Positions 16,407 through 26,244 of a stretch of DNA of 35,105 nucleotides are shown here, piece by piece. The number at the start of each line of letters is the position of its first letter. Position 1 is the stretch's first letter. The stretch is from Enterobacter sp. R1(2018) (GTDB lineage Bacteria; Pseudomonadota; Gammaproteobacteria; Enterobacterales; Enterobacteriaceae). The notes under the pieces are model-generated. The model was not told where the DNA came from. It ran no database searches and saw nothing but the letters and a program-made list of their open reading frames with translations. The stretch lies in the NCBI RefSeq assembly GCF_003628475.1, contig NZ_RCAA01000032.1, positions 1-35,105 on the forward strand, written 5' to 3'. Both the position numbers and the translations under genes were made by a program.

Positions 16407-16682
16407 ATGAAACGATCTCTTGCCTTAACCTCATTACTGCTGTCTGTGGGGCTGATTACCACCGCTGCTCAATCGGCGGAAGATGTCGCTGCGGACCGCG
16501 TTACCGGGTTGAATGAAATCGGCTTGATTTCCGTCAATGGCATTGCCGGTAGCGCACAGGATGTGGAAAAAATGATTGCCCTGAAAGCGGATGAACAGGG
16601 TGCTTCCTATTATCGCATCATCCAGATGCAGGAAAATCACCAGGCGGATAGCTGGCGCGCGCAGGCCATTCTTTACGCGTAA
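16407..16682 (+). CDS. yjfN: YjfN, DUF1471 periplasmic DegP activator
   Basis: 91 residues, as in E. coli YjfN. Signal peptide MKRSLALTSLLLSVGLITTAAQSA, then a DUF1471 domain (GLNEIGLISVNGIAGS, LKADEQGASYYRIIQM, WRAQAILYA). E. coli YjfN is reported to bind and stimulate the periplasmic protease DegP through its hydrophobic C-terminal residue and to be digested in the process. The same AILYA ending is kept here. AAGGAG (16395-16400) sets the ATG at 16407 and not the earlier in-frame start. A hairpin terminator follows. Confidence 0.92.
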   Translation: MKRSLALTSLLLSVGLITTAAQSAEDVAADRVTGLNEIGLISVNGIAGSAQDVEKMIALKADEQGASYYRIIQMQENHQADSWRAQAILYA

Positions 16683-16708
16683 AGCTGACTTTCGTCCATT
16701 CTGCTCTG

Positions 16709-16731
16709 AAGCCGCGTCCTGCGCGGCTTTG
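16709..16731 (+). terminator. Probable terminator after yjfN
   Basis: AAGCCGCG (16709-16716) pairs with CGCGGCTT (16722-16729) over TCCTG, with a short TTTG tail. It lies 27 bases after the yjfN stop. Confidence 0.65.
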
Positions 16732-16753
16732 TCGATCATAAAACAACCATCAT

Positions 16754-16767
16754 ATGATCCAGATCAA
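16754..16767. promoter_or_regulatory. Candidate FNR box upstream of the chemoreceptor
   Basis: ATGAT-CCAG-ATCAA matches 9 of 10 defined positions of the FNR consensus TTGAT-N4-ATCAA. A -10-like TACATT (16788-16793) would place the start near 16800, with the box about 40 bases upstream, the usual class II activator distance. Confidence 0.45.
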
Positions 16768-16800
16768 ATAATTTATTCATATTTAGTTACATTTGATGGT

Positions 16801-16827
16801 TAAACGTTAGCGTTCGCCTGCCGTTGA
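16801..16827 (+). promoter_or_regulatory. Candidate FliA (sigma 28) promoter of the chemoreceptor
   Basis: TAAA (16801-16804), exactly 15 bases, then GCCGTTGA (16820-16827), which matches GCCGATAA at 6 of 8 positions. This is the class 3 flagellar promoter form (TAAA-N15-GCCGATAA), 35 bases ahead of the start codon of a chemoreceptor gene, where such a promoter is expected. Confidence 0.6.
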
Positions 16828-16862
16828 AGGTGCATCCCAGATTCCTTCATCAGGCCGTAATT

Positions 16863-18794
16863 ATGATAAAAACACTCCGACATCCGGGACTTGGCGCGAA
16901 ACTTTCGCTGCTGACCGGTTTTAGCGTTGCGCTCCTTTTTCTCCTTTTTACCTTTGCACTCAGCCAGCGCGCCAGCCAGCAGCTTGAAGACCTGGCGCTT
17001 GAGGATTTAAACAATCAGGTCAGCGGCGTTAGCGATATGGCGCAAATGCTCGACAGCAGCCTCAGCGCTGAGGTTGAAAGCTACACCCGCCTGTTCAACA
17101 GCTTTCTGCCGCAGCTTCTTTCCCGCGATGAGAGCCAGCTCCGGTCAATCAACGGCCTGAACGTGCCGCTGTTACTAGCAGGCGATCGCATATTGCACGA
17201 AAATAACGCTATCCCTGATGACTTCCTCGCCCGCACCTCGGCTATTTCAACGCTTTTTGTACGCAGCGGCGAAGATTTTGTTCGCATAGCGACTTCGCTA
17301 CGCAAGGAAGACGGCAGCCGCGCTATCGGCACGGTGCTGGATCGGGCAAGCCCGGCCTGGCAGAAAGTCAGCCGCGGCGAAACCTATCGCGGCCTCGCCC
17401 TGCTGTTCGGTAAACGCTACATCACCGAGTATCAGCCCGTTAAAGACGGCGCCGGCAACACCATCGCCATCCTGTTCGTCGGGGTAGATATCACCGCCTC
17501 CTGGCAGGTAATGCGCGAGAAAATACTGAGCCGTCACCTGGGCAGCAGCGGACGCTTCTACGTGCTGGATGGCGCGGCGGGCAAAAATTACGGTAACTAT
17601 CTCTTCCACAGCAGCGAGGAAGGCAAACGCCCGGCCTGGGATGACGCTACGCAAAAACGGCTGCTGGGCGCTGACAAAGGCACTCTTGAACGCACTACCC
17701 CTGACGGCAGCGTTTCTATCATGGCGTTTAGCCGTCTGCCGGGCTGGAACTGGACCATCGTAGGCGAGGTGGATAAGCCGACATTGTTAAGCTCCGTGAC
17801 CACCATGCGCAATCAGTTTTTGGCGCTGGGTATGGCGCTCGCTCTCGCCTTTGCTCTCTTTTTCGTCGTCATCATTCGCCGCTGGCTGAGTCGTCCGTTG
17901 CGCGAGGTAATAAACGTCGCGGAACATTACGCGGCCGGCAATTTACAGGTGACGCTCCAGACCAGTCGTCATGACGAAGTCGGCCAGCTGATGCAGGCGA
18001 TCAACGGTATTGGCAAAGGCATTGAGAAGATAGTCGTCCAGGTGCGACTGGCCGCTGGCGATATTGGCCAGGGAACCGATGCGCTGGCAGCGGACAGCGA
18101 AGAAATCAGCGCGCAAATTAACAAGCAGGCCAGCAGCGTGGAGGAAACCTCCGCCAGCATGGAACAGATCGCCGCGACCGTGCTGCAAAACGCCGGGAAT
18201 ATCTCACAGGCAAAACAGCTTGTGAGCAGTACCGCGGAAGCCGTACATAGCGGCGGCAGCACCGTCACCCACGCCGTGGCGACGATGAATAATATCAAAT
18301 CGGCGTCGCAGCGCATTGCGGATATCACCCAGGTTATCGAGTCCATCGCTTTTCAAACCAATATTCTCGCCCTGAACGCAGCCGTTGAAGCCGCCCGCGC
18401 AGGGGAACACGGCAAAGGTTTTGCGGTTGTCGCTCAGGAAGTACGTGCGCTGGCCGCCCGCAGCGCCAACGCCGTAAAAGAGATCGACGGGCTGATTGTC
18501 GATACGCTTGAAAAAGTCACCGAAGGCCACCAGCTGTCTGAAAAAACCCGCCTGGCGATGGAATCTATCATCACCCACATCGACCGCATTAACCTGCTGG
18601 TCACCGAGATTAACAGCGCCTCGCACGAACAATCGGCGGGCATCGGGCAGGTAAATACCGCTATGGCGCAGATTGGCGAAGCCACGCATATCAACGCCGA
18701 CCGCGTTTCGCGTACCGAGCAGACGGCTCACGATCTGCGTAGCAAAGGCCATCACCTGAACGAACTGGTGAGCATTTTCCGGCTTAACGTCTGA
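16863..18794 (+). CDS. Methyl-accepting chemotaxis protein with Cache-type periplasmic sensor
   Basis: 643 residues. Membrane helix 1 at about 14-34; a large periplasmic domain at about 35-316 of the Cache 3/Cache 2-fusion type ([56 protein letters not shown]); helix 2 at about 317-339; HAMP to about 395; then the signalling coiled coil. The tip at 494-527 keeps the invariant core ([20 protein letters not shown]) that binds CheA and CheW. The C-terminus LVSIFRLNV lacks a CheR/CheB-tethering NWETF-like pentapeptide. The ATG at 16863 starts the family N-terminus; a TTG 13 codons earlier falls inside the sigma 28 -10. Not present at this site in K-12. The ligand is unknown. The stop is 7 bases from the convergent aidB. 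Confidence 0.93.
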   Translation: MIKTLRHPGLGAKLSLLTGFSVALLFLLFTFALSQRASQQLEDLALEDLNNQVSGVSDMAQMLDSSLSAEVESYTRLFNSFLPQLLSRDESQLRSINGLNVPLLLAGDRILHENNAIPDDFLARTSAISTLFVRSGEDFVRIATSLRKEDGSRAIGTVLDRASPAWQKVSRGETYRGLALLFGKRYITEYQPVKDGAGNTIAILFVGVDITASWQVMREKILSRHLGSSGRFYVLDGAAGKNYGNYLFHSSEEGKRPAWDDATQKRLLGADKGTLERTTPDGSVSIMAFSRLPGWNWTIVGEVDKPTLLSSVTTMRNQFLALGMALALAFALFFVVIIRRWLSRPLREVINVAEHYAAGNLQVTLQTSRHDEVGQLMQAINGIGKGIEKIVVQVRLAAGDIGQGTDALAADSEEISAQINKQASSVEETSASMEQIAATVLQNAGNISQAKQLVSSTAEAVHSGGSTVTHAVATMNNIKSASQRIADITQVIESIAFQTNILALNAAVEAARAGEHGKGFAVVAQEVRALAARSANAVKEIDGLIVDTLEKVTEGHQLSEKTRLAMESIITHIDRINLLVTEINSASHEQSAGIGQVNTAMAQIGEATHINADRVSRTEQTAHDLRSKGHHLNELVSIFRLNV

Positions 18795-18801
18795 GTGATG
18801 C

Positions 18802-20436
18802 TTATGCTGTGCGCCCGGTGGCGCGCAGCAGTACATCGATCACCGCCTGCTCAGGCAGCACCGACTCTCCTCGATCGTCGAGCATCATCCGGCACCAGGC
18901 TTCCGCCAGCGGTGGGGAAAGATGCGGCAACAGCTGCGCCCCGGTCGCCAGAGTCGCCAGCTGCTGGGTAATATGTCTTCCCCACTCTTCCTGCGGTTTG
19001 CGTATGCGCTGCTGCAGCTGCCGCCACCGACGATCGAAATGACGGTTCTGCCCTTTCACCTCGTCAAATTCGGCATGCAGCATCTCCAGCACGCCCGGCT
19101 GGCGGGCAATCACCCGCAGCACGTCAAGGCTCATGATATTGCCCGAACCTTCCCAGATGCTGTTGACGGGCATTTCGCGATAGAGCCGCGGCAGCTCGCT
19201 GTCTTCACAGTAGCCGATGCCGCCGAGCACCTCCATCGCCTCCGCCACAAAGGGTATTCCCGCCTTACAAATGCTGAACTTCGCCGCCGGGGTAAACAGC
19301 CGGCTGTAGGCCAGCTCAAGCGGATCCGTTGGCGATTCCCAGGCGCGAGCCAGCCGGAACAGAAAGGCGGTTTGCCCCTCAAGCTGCAAAGCCATGCGCC
19401 CAAGCAGCTGGCGCATGATGGGCTGATCGATAAGATTTTTGCCGAATGCCTGCCGCTGGTGAGCATGATAAAGAGCGACGGATAAAGCCCGACGCATCAG
19501 GCCATGGCTGCCGAGCGCGCAATCAAAGCGGGTAAAACCGCCCATTTTAAGAATGGACCGCACGCCCTCGCCCTCTTCGCCTATCAGCCAGGCGGTGGCG
19601 TCGCAAAACTCCACCTCGCTGCTGGCGTTGGAGCGATTGCCCAGCTTGTCCTTAAGCCGCTCAAGCCTTACCTGATTACGCTGTCCGTCGGGCAAAAACC
19701 GCGGCAGGAAGAAACAGGACAGGCCGCCCTTCGCCTGCGCAAGAACCAGATGAGCGTCGCTTTGTGGCACGGAGAAAAACCATTTATGCCCCACCAGCCG
19801 GTACATTTCACCCGGCCCGCGCTTGTCTATCGCTTCCGCGCGCGTAGTGTTGCTGAGCACGTCTGAGCCGCCCTGCTTTTCGGTCATGCCCATGCCGATA
19901 AGCAAACCGCGCTTCTGGCCGCCGGGCAGAAGATGCGCGTCGTATCGATCGCTAAGCAGCGGCTTTAACCACGGCTGAAATTCTTTCGGCAGGTATTTTT
20001 GCAGCAGGGGAATCGCGCCGAACGTCATGGTAACCGGACACAGGGTGCCTGCCTCGACCTGCGCATGCTGAACAAAACGCGCCGCCCGCGCCACGAAAGA
20101 GCCCAGGCGGGCATCTTCCTGCCATGGCAGATTGTGAACGCGATTCGCGCACAGTCCCTGCATCAAAAGGTGCCAGGCGGGATGAAAACGCACGTCGTCA
20201 AGACGTTCGCCGCTTGGGTCGTAACGCAGCAGCTCAGGAGGATTAGCGTTCGCCAGTCGTCCCAGCTCCAGCGATTCCGCGGAACCCAACTGCTGGCCGA
20301 TGCTGGCCAAAAGTTCTGTATCCCAGCCTGCGCCTTCGCGGTTAACGGCCTCGCACAGCGAAATATCGGAAAGAAAAAGGTTACTGTTGTTGAGGGGTAT
20401 GGGTTGATTAAAAACGGTATGGGTTTGCCAGCGCAT
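18802..20436 (-). CDS. aidB: AidB, acyl-CoA-dehydrogenase-like alkylation-response protein
   Basis: 544 residues (E. coli AidB 541). A flavoprotein of the acyl-CoA dehydrogenase family that also binds DNA and is induced by methylating agents through Ada in E. coli. The N-terminal AidB segment (MRWQTHTVFNQPIPLNNSNL), flavin site (GMGMTEKQGGSDVLSNTTRA), dehydrogenase core (GFTRFDCALGSHGLMRRAL) and EVLGGIGYCEDSELPRLYRE with IWEGSGNIMSLDVLR are visible; the C-terminal about 100 residues are the AidB-specific basic domain. GGAGGG precedes the ATG. Convergent with the chemoreceptor gene. In K-12 yjfC-yjfI lie upstream; here rlmB is next. I did not identify an Ada box. Confidence 0.95.
   Translation of the reverse strand: MRWQTHTVFNQPIPLNNSNLFLSDISLCEAVNREGAGWDTELLASIGQQLGSAESLELGRLANANPPELLRYDPSGERLDDVRFHPAWHLLMQGLCANRVHNLPWQEDARLGSFVARAARFVQHAQVEAGTLCPVTMTFGAIPLLQKYLPKEFQPWLKPLLSDRYDAHLLPGGQKRGLLIGMGMTEKQGGSDVLSNTTRAEAIDKRGPGEMYRLVGHKWFFSVPQSDAHLVLAQAKGGLSCFFLPRFLPDGQRNQVRLERLKDKLGNRSNASSEVEFCDATAWLIGEEGEGVRSILKMGGFTRFDCALGSHGLMRRALSVALYHAHQRQAFGKNLIDQPIMRQLLGRMALQLEGQTAFLFRLARAWESPTDPLELAYSRLFTPAAKFSICKAGIPFVAEAMEVLGGIGYCEDSELPRLYREMPVNSIWEGSGNIMSLDVLRVIARQPGVLEMLHAEFDEVKGQNRHFDRRWRQLQQRIRKPQEEWGRHITQQLATLATGAQLLPHLSPPLAEAWCRMMLDDRGESVLPEQAVIDVLLRATGRTA
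18805..18830. other. Hairpin at the aidB 3' end, downstream of the chemoreceptor
   Basis: TGCTGTGCGCC (18805-18815) pairs with GGCGCGCAGCA (18820-18830) with one G-T wobble over CGGT. It begins 10 bases after the chemoreceptor stop and lies inside the last codons of aidB. There is no T-run. It may serve as a 3'-end stabiliser for the chemoreceptor transcript, as with cpdB/ytfH. Confidence 0.5.
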
Positions 20437-20509
20437 CGCGTTCCCTCCAGTTATGGCAATGCCATTAAGTATGGACGGTGACGACGCTTATGCCTGGAGG
20501 AGGATCACA

Positions 20510-20677
20510 AAGCGGGGTGTAAATCGCCTCCGCTCAAAATGTTAACGCGTTAGATAGAATGGAAAGACAGAGAGACTGTATTAATAAAAACAAAGAATAA
20601 GGGCTGCTAATCTACCAAAAACACCAGAAAATGTCGTTTTCTGGTGTTTGTCAGCGCCCTGAAGCGGGGTGTAAATC
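20510..20677. repeat. Direct repeat of 16 bases in the aidB-rlmB intergenic region
   Basis: AAGCGGGGTGTAAATC occurs at 20510-20525 and again at 20662-20677, 152 bases apart. The second copy continues into a perfect hairpin; the first has lost most of its right arm (GCCTCCGCT). In K-12 this junction holds the yjfI-yjfC genes. Confidence 0.7.
20618..20649 (-). terminator. Rho-independent terminator of nsrR-rnr-rlmB
   Basis: On the minus strand ACACCAGAAAA and TTTTCTGGTGT pair over CGACA (20621-20647), followed by TTTTGG. It is about 46 bases beyond the rlmB stop. Confidence 0.8.
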
Positions 20678-20686
20678 ACCCCGCTT
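20662..20686. other. 10-bp perfect hairpin directly after rlmB
   Basis: AAGCGGGGTG (20662-20671), TAAAT, CACCCCGCTT (20677-20686). On the minus strand it is not followed by a T-run, so the true terminator is the next hairpin at 20618-20649. Possible 3'-end stabiliser. Confidence 0.6.
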
Positions 20687-20694
20687 TGTAGTCA

Positions 20695-21426
20695 TTAACT
20701 GCGTTGACGCACCGCTTCGAACAGGCAAATGCCGGTCGCAACGGAGACGTTTAATGACGAGACGGTGCCCGCCATTGGGATGCTAATCAGCTCGTCGCAA
20801 TGCTCGCGCGTCAGGCGACGCATGCCTTCGCCTTCAGCGCCCATCACCAGCGCCATTGGGCCGGTCATTTTGCTCTGGAACAAGGTATGATCCGCTTCGC
20901 CGGCCGTACCGACAATCCAGATGTTCTCTTCCTGCAGCATGCGCATGGTGCGCGCCAGGTTAGTAACGCGGATAAGAGGAACGTGCTCCGCTGCGCCGCA
21001 GGCTACTTTTTTCGCCGTTGCGTTCAGCATCGCCGAGCGATCTTTAGGCACGATAACCGCATGCACTCCGGCCGCATCGGCGCTGCGCAGGCAGGCGCCG
21101 AGATTGTGCGGATCGGTTACGCCGTCGAGAATAAGCAGGAAGGGTTGATCGATACCGGCAATAAGCTCCGGCAGATCGTTTTCCTGATACTGACGGCCCG
21201 GTTTCACGCGCGCGATAATGCCCTGGTGCACGGCGCCTTCGGATTTTTCATCCAGCCACTGGCGGTTTGCCATTTGCACAGGCACGCCCTGAGCTTCCAG
21301 CGCATGAATTAAAGGCATCAGACGTTTGTCTTCCCGGCCTTTAAGGATAAAAACTTCCTGAAAACGCTGGGGGGCGTTCTCAAGCAGCGCCTGGACGGCG
21401 TGGATGCCGTAAATCATTTCACTCAT
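20695..21426 (-). CDS. rlmB: 23S rRNA 2'-O-methyltransferase RlmB (G2251)
   Basis: 243 residues, as in E. coli. SpoU-family (SPOUT) methyltransferase that modifies G2251 in the P-loop of 23S rRNA. An N-terminal RNA-binding domain ([15 protein letters not shown] to about 75) precedes the knotted catalytic domain with motif 1 ([16 protein letters not shown]), motif 2 ([14 protein letters not shown]) and motif 3 ([20 protein letters not shown]). The ATG at 21426 matches the E. coli start; a GTG three codons upstream is less likely. It follows rnr in the nsrR-rnr-rlmB operon, across two palindromes, and ends before hairpins. Confidence 0.97.
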   Translation of the reverse strand: MSEMIYGIHAVQALLENAPQRFQEVFILKGREDKRLMPLIHALEAQGVPVQMANRQWLDEKSEGAVHQGIIARVKPGRQYQENDLPELIAGIDQPFLLILDGVTDPHNLGACLRSADAAGVHAVIVPKDRSAMLNATAKKVACGAAEHVPLIRVTNLARTMRMLQEENIWIVGTAGEADHTLFQSKMTGPMALVMGAEGEGMRRLTREHCDELISIPMAGTVSSLNVSVATGICLFEAVRQRS

Positions 21427-21441
21427 TGCTGTCACTCGTTT

Positions 21442-21501
21442 CAGGCGCTTAAGCGCCTGTTTCTATGTATCAGTTTTCCCCTCATCCCTGCGGGATGAGG
21501 G
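21442..21501. other. Two hairpins between rnr and rlmB
   Basis: CAGGCGCTTAAGCGCCTG (21442-21459) is an 18-base perfect palindrome, and CCCTCATCCC (21479-21488) pairs with GGGATGAGGG (21492-21501) over TGC. Neither has a T-run on the minus strand. They lie in the rnr-rlmB spacer and probably act as RNA processing or stability elements within the operon. Confidence 0.6.
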
Positions 21502-21506
21502 TTGTA

Positions 21507-23951
21507 TTAATCCGGCTGCTTTTTAGCAGCCCGCTTGGCTTTAGTCGCGGCGGCTATCTTACGGGTTTTGTCCGAAGGCGTTTTTGCTTTCTTCTCCTTC
21601 TTCTCGGTTTTCGCTTTTTTCGGCTTGCCTGGCCCTTTCTCTTTACGGAAAGCGCTGTCCGGCTCGAAGTTGACGCGTTTACCACCCTGACGGCGTTTTG
21701 GCCCCGTACCGTTACCGCCTTTTTTGGCTTTGTCTTTCGCAGTTTTACCTTCACCGCGCGGCGCACGGGAGCTTGAAATCAAGGAGAAATCAATTTTGCG
21801 CTCGTCCATATGCACAGCCTCGACGCGAACCTCAACACGGTCGCCCAGGCGATAGGTCTGGCCGCCGGATTCGCCAATCAGGCGCTGCCCGACCTGGTCA
21901 AAACGGTAGTAGTCGTTATCGAGCGAGGAGACGTGCACCAGGCCGTCGATAAACAGATCCACCAGGCGTACAAAGAAGCCGAAGCCGGTAACGCTTGCGA
22001 TAATGCCGTTGAACACCTGTCCGACCTGATCCTGCATGAAGTCGCACTTCAGCCAGTCCGCCACGTCGCGCGTCGCTTCGTCAGCGCGGCGTTCCGCCAT
22101 CGAACAGTGCTGGCCAAGCTGCAGCATCTCTTCCATGTCGTAGTGCCAGCCGCCGGATTCGGTGCTGTTGCCCTTATGCCCCTGCTCTTTCGCCAGCAGG
22201 TATTTAATCGCGCGGTGCAGCAGCAGATCCGGATAACGACGAATCGGCGAGGTGAAGTGCGCGTATGACTGTAGCGCAAGGCCGAAGTGGCCGCGGTTTT
22301 CCGGATCGTAAACCGCCTGCTTCATGGAGCGCAGCAGCATGGTTTGCAGCATTTCATGATCCGGACGATCGGCGATGGATGTCAGCAGCTCCGCATAGTC
22401 GCGCGGCTCCGGTTTCTGCCCGCCGGGCAGCTCCAGCCCAAGCTCGGCCAGCACCGTACGGAATGAAGTAATGGCGTCGTTGGTCGGCCTGTCGTGATCG
22501 CGGAACAACGACGGCTCGTTGTGTTTTTCAACAAAGCGCGCGGCCGAGATGTTCGCCAGAATCATGCACTCTTCAATCAGCTTGTGCGCATCGTTGCGGA
22601 CGGTTTGTTCAACGCGTTCGATACGGCGCTCGGCGTTAAAGATAAACTTCGCCTCTTCGCTTTCGAAAGAGATGCCGCCGCGCTGTGAACGGGAAACTTC
22701 CAGCACCTTGTAGAGGTTGTGCAACTCTTCAATATGCTTCACCAGCGGCGCATATTGTTCGCGCAGCTCCTGGTCGCCCTGCAGCATGTGCCACACTTTG
22801 GTGTAGGTCAGACGCGCGTGGGAGCTCATCACCGCTTCGTAGAATCTCGAGCCGGTCAGGCGGCCTGAGGCGGAGATGGTCATCTCGCAGACCATACACA
22901 GGCGGTCCACCTGCGGGTTGAGCGAGCACAGGCCGTTAGAGAGCACTTCCGGCAGCATCGGGATGACCTGCGACGGGAAGTACACGGACGTGCCGCGGTT
23001 GCGGGCTTCTTTATCCAGCGCGGTTGGCGGACGGACGTAGTAGCTTACGTCGGCGATCGCGACCCACAGGCGCCAGCCGCCGCCGCGTTTTTTCTCGCAG
23101 AATACGGCGTCATCAAAATCGCGGGCGTCTTCGCCGTCAATGGTAACGAGCGGCAGATCGCGTAAATCCACGCGGCCCACTTTCGCTTCTTCCGGCACTT
23201 CTTCTTTAAGCGAAGCAACCTGGGCTTCAACTTCTTTCGGCCAGATATAGGGGATTTCATGGGTGCGCAGCGCCATATCGACGGCCATGCCGGTCCCCAT
23301 ATTATCGCCGAGGACCTCAACGATTTTACCCACGGCTTTAGTACGGCGGGTCGGGCGCTGGGTGAGTTCAACCACCACCACGAAGCCCATGCGCGCGCCC
23401 ATCAGCTCTTCTGGCGGGATGAGAATATCAAAGCTCAGGCGGCTGTCGTCCGGCACCACGAAACCAATGCCCGCATCGGTAAAGTAGCGGCCAACGATCT
23501 GTCCGGTTCTTGGTTCAAGCACGCGCACAATTCGCGCTTCGCGACGACCTTTACGATCCGCGCCCAGCGGCTGCGCCAGCACGATATCTCCGTGCATGCA
23601 CATTTTCATCTGTTCGGATGAAAGATAGAGGTCGTCTTTACGGCCTTCTACGCGCAGAAAGCCAAAGCCATCGCGATGGCCGATAACTTTGCCTTTGAGC
23701 AGGTCAAGACGTTCCGGCAAGGCGTAGCACTGGCGACGGGTGAAGACCAGTTGTCCGTCGCGCTCCATGGCGCGCAGGCGGCGGCGCAGCGCTTCAAGCT
23801 GCTCTTCGCCATTAATATTCAGTTCATCCGCCAGTTCGTCACGGTTGGCAGGTTTTTCACGTCTGGAAAGGTGGGCAAGGATAAATTCCCGGCTTGGGAT
23901 CGGGTTTTCGTATTTTTCGGCTTCTCGTTCCTGAAAAGGATCTTTTGACAT
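21507..23951 (-). CDS. rnr: Exoribonuclease R (RNase R)
   Basis: 814 residues (E. coli 813). 3'-5' exoribonuclease that degrades structured RNA and matures tmRNA. Order: N-terminal helix-turn-helix ([20 protein letters not shown]), two cold-shock domains (about 80-220), RNB catalytic domain with the metal site [12 protein letters not shown] and [14 protein letters not shown]1 domain ([32 protein letters not shown]), then a Lys-rich tail of about 85 residues used for ribosome/tmRNA contact and turnover. The ATG at 23951 has GGAGGA upstream and gives [15 protein letters not shown]; the 8-codon longer frame is rejected. 38 bases after nsrR. Confidence 0.97.
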   Translation of the reverse strand: MSKDPFQEREAEKYENPIPSREFILAHLSRREKPANRDELADELNINGEEQLEALRRRLRAMERDGQLVFTRRQCYALPERLDLLKGKVIGHRDGFGFLRVEGRKDDLYLSSEQMKMCMHGDIVLAQPLGADRKGRREARIVRVLEPRTGQIVGRYFTDAGIGFVVPDDSRLSFDILIPPEELMGARMGFVVVVELTQRPTRRTKAVGKIVEVLGDNMGTGMAVDMALRTHEIPYIWPKEVEAQVASLKEEVPEEAKVGRVDLRDLPLVTIDGEDARDFDDAVFCEKKRGGGWRLWVAIADVSYYVRPPTALDKEARNRGTSVYFPSQVIPMLPEVLSNGLCSLNPQVDRLCMVCEMTISASGRLTGSRFYEAVMSSHARLTYTKVWHMLQGDQELREQYAPLVKHIEELHNLYKVLEVSRSQRGGISFESEEAKFIFNAERRIERVEQTVRNDAHKLIEECMILANISAARFVEKHNEPSLFRDHDRPTNDAITSFRTVLAELGLELPGGQKPEPRDYAELLTSIADRPDHEMLQTMLLRSMKQAVYDPENRGHFGLALQSYAHFTSPIRRYPDLLLHRAIKYLLAKEQGHKGNSTESGGWHYDMEEMLQLGQHCSMAERRADEATRDVADWLKCDFMQDQVGQVFNGIIASVTGFGFFVRLVDLFIDGLVHVSSLDNDYYRFDQVGQRLIGESGGQTYRLGDRVEVRVEAVHMDERKIDFSLISSSRAPRGEGKTAKDKAKKGGNGTGPKRRQGGKRVNFEPDSAFRKEKGPGKPKKAKTEKKEKKAKTPSDKTRKIAAATKAKRAAKKQPD

Positions 23952-23989
23952 TGCGGTTCCTCCGAAGTCATCCACAGATGGAATAAGGA

Positions 23990-24415
23990 TTACTCCACCA
24001 GCAGTAATTTGTAGAGCGGTTGGTTTTGATCGACCAGGTCGGCCAGCGTATGCCTGTCAAGCTCGGTCAGGAAGCTTTGCACCGCCAGCGCCAGCGCCTG
24101 TTTCAGGCGACATGCGGGAGTAATATGACAAAACGCGCTGTTACAGTTCACCAGGGAAAGCGGTTCCAGCTCGCGCACGACGTCCCCCACACGAATAGTG
24201 TGCGCAGGCCTGCCGAGGCGAATACCGCCGTTTTTACCGCGCACTGCCGTCACGAAGCCAGCACGGCTAAGCTGATTGATGATTTTCACCATATGATTAC
24301 GGGATACGCCATATACGTGCGTCACCTCAGAAATACTCGTCATTTTCCCTTCCGGCAAAGACGCCATATAAATCAAAGCACGTAAACCGTAATCAGTAAA
24401 ACTCGTTAACTGCAC
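23990..24415 (-). CDS. nsrR: Nitric-oxide-sensing repressor NsrR (Rrf2 family)
   Basis: 141 residues, as in E. coli. Rrf2-family repressor with an iron-sulfur cluster that is destroyed by NO, releasing target promoters. Winged helix at about 1-75 ([49 protein letters not shown]). Cluster cysteines C91, C96 and C102 are all present ([13 protein letters not shown]). The start is the GTG at 24415 with AGAGG 6 bases upstream; a 13-codon longer frame (MAMSVSPP) does not match the family. First gene of nsrR-rnr-rlmB. Its classic target ytfE is in this window with a near-perfect operator. Confidence 0.96.
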   Translation of the reverse strand: MQLTSFTDYGLRALIYMASLPEGKMTSISEVTHVYGVSRNHMVKIINQLSRAGFVTAVRGKNGGIRLGRPAHTIRVGDVVRELEPLSLVNCNSAFCHITPACRLKQALALAVQSFLTELDRHTLADLVDQNQPLYKLLLVE

Positions 24416-24537
24416 ATCAACCTCTTGGGTGGGAGGGGAAACGCTCATTGCCATTGTGGCGATATATTGATGATAAACCAGCCATATCTTTGGCGACTAA
24501 TTTATTTGTTCGGGGAAGGCAAAAAAGCGGAGAGAAA

Positions 24538-24571
24538 CAAAGCAAAACGGGGTGTGATGGCCACACCCCGT
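24538..24571 (-). terminator. Rho-independent terminator of purA
   Basis: On the minus strand ACGGGGTGTG and CACACCCCGT pair perfectly over GCCAT (24547-24571), followed by TTTGCTTT. It starts 8 bases after the purA stop and separates purA from nsrR. Confidence 0.88.
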
Positions 24572-24578
24572 CACAGGA

Positions 24579-25880
<1,302 letters not shown>

Positions 25881-25883
25881 TCA

Positions 25884-25899
25884 AAATCACCGTTTGCTT
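25884..25899 (-). promoter_or_regulatory. Candidate PurR operator in the purA leader
   Basis: On the minus strand, AAGCAAACGGTGATTT keeps the left half (AnGCAAnCG) of the PurR box exactly and part of the right half. It ends 6 bases before the purA ATG, overlapping the ribosome-binding region. E. coli purA is PurR-regulated. Confidence 0.55.
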
Positions 25900-25906
25900 A
25901 AAAAAG

Positions 25907-25912
25907 GATTCT
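25907..25912 (-). promoter_or_regulatory. Candidate -10 of purA promoter
   Basis: TAGAAT (minus strand, 5 of 6) lies about 30 bases before the purA ATG, with CTGATC (3 of 6) 17 bases upstream as a weak -35. The spacer holds an inverted repeat CATCGG/CCGATG. Start would fall within or next to the PurR-like box. Confidence 0.4.
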
Positions 25913-25979
25913 ACCATCGGTTTCCCCGATGATCAGCCCTTTTAGTCGACAAAATAGTAATCGGTTGGCTGAATCTTAT

Positions 25980-26177
25980 TTAGCCAGCCGCACGACTCAA
26001 CATATAGTAGATAACGACGCCTGCAACCACTAGTCCGCCGCCAAAGCGACGCAGCGTATTGTCAGGCAGCTGCGTCATCGCGGCGATCATGCGGCGCCAC
26101 ATGCGCGGGTAAAGCATGGGCCCCAGGCCTTCGAGTACCAGAACAAGCGCCAGCGCTATCCAGATTGTAGAGTTCAT
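25980..26177 (-). CDS. yjeT: YjeT, DUF2065 small membrane protein
   Basis: 65 residues, the same length as E. coli YjeT. Two membrane helices: residues 4-24 (TIWIALALVLVLEGLGPML) and about 46-60 (GGLVVAGVVIYYML), linked by a basic loop (YPRMWRRMIAAM). DUF2065; no known function. AGGAAAG precedes the ATG. It lies downstream of hflC as in K-12, but a strong terminator between hflC and yjeT suggests separate or reduced expression. purA follows 102 bases later on the same strand. Confidence 0.9.
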   Translation of the reverse strand: MNSTIWIALALVLVLEGLGPMLYPRMWRRMIAAMTQLPDNTLRRFGGGLVVAGVVIYYMLSRAAG

Positions 26178-26196
26178 AATCTTTCCTGAAGCAGAT

Positions 26197-26224
26197 AAAA
26201 AAAGAGCCGGTCAGACCGGCTCTT
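26197..26224 (-). terminator. Rho-independent terminator after hflC
   Basis: On the minus strand AAGAGCCGGT and ACCGGCTCTT pair perfectly over CTG (26202-26224), followed by TTTTTTT in total. It ends the long superoperon 20 bases beyond the hflC stop and only 20 bases upstream of the yjeT start. Confidence 0.92.
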
Positions 26225-26244
26225 GATTGTGTCATCTGTGAAAA

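Noticed and set aside
20437-20520. Ada box for aidB
   Set aside because: I searched the upstream minus strand and saw no convincing Ada-type element; Ada control is known in E. coli but not shown here.
24416-24537. NsrR half-site (AAGATATGGCT) upstream of nsrR suggesting autoregulation
   Set aside because: Only the first five bases match and there is no second arm; insufficient.
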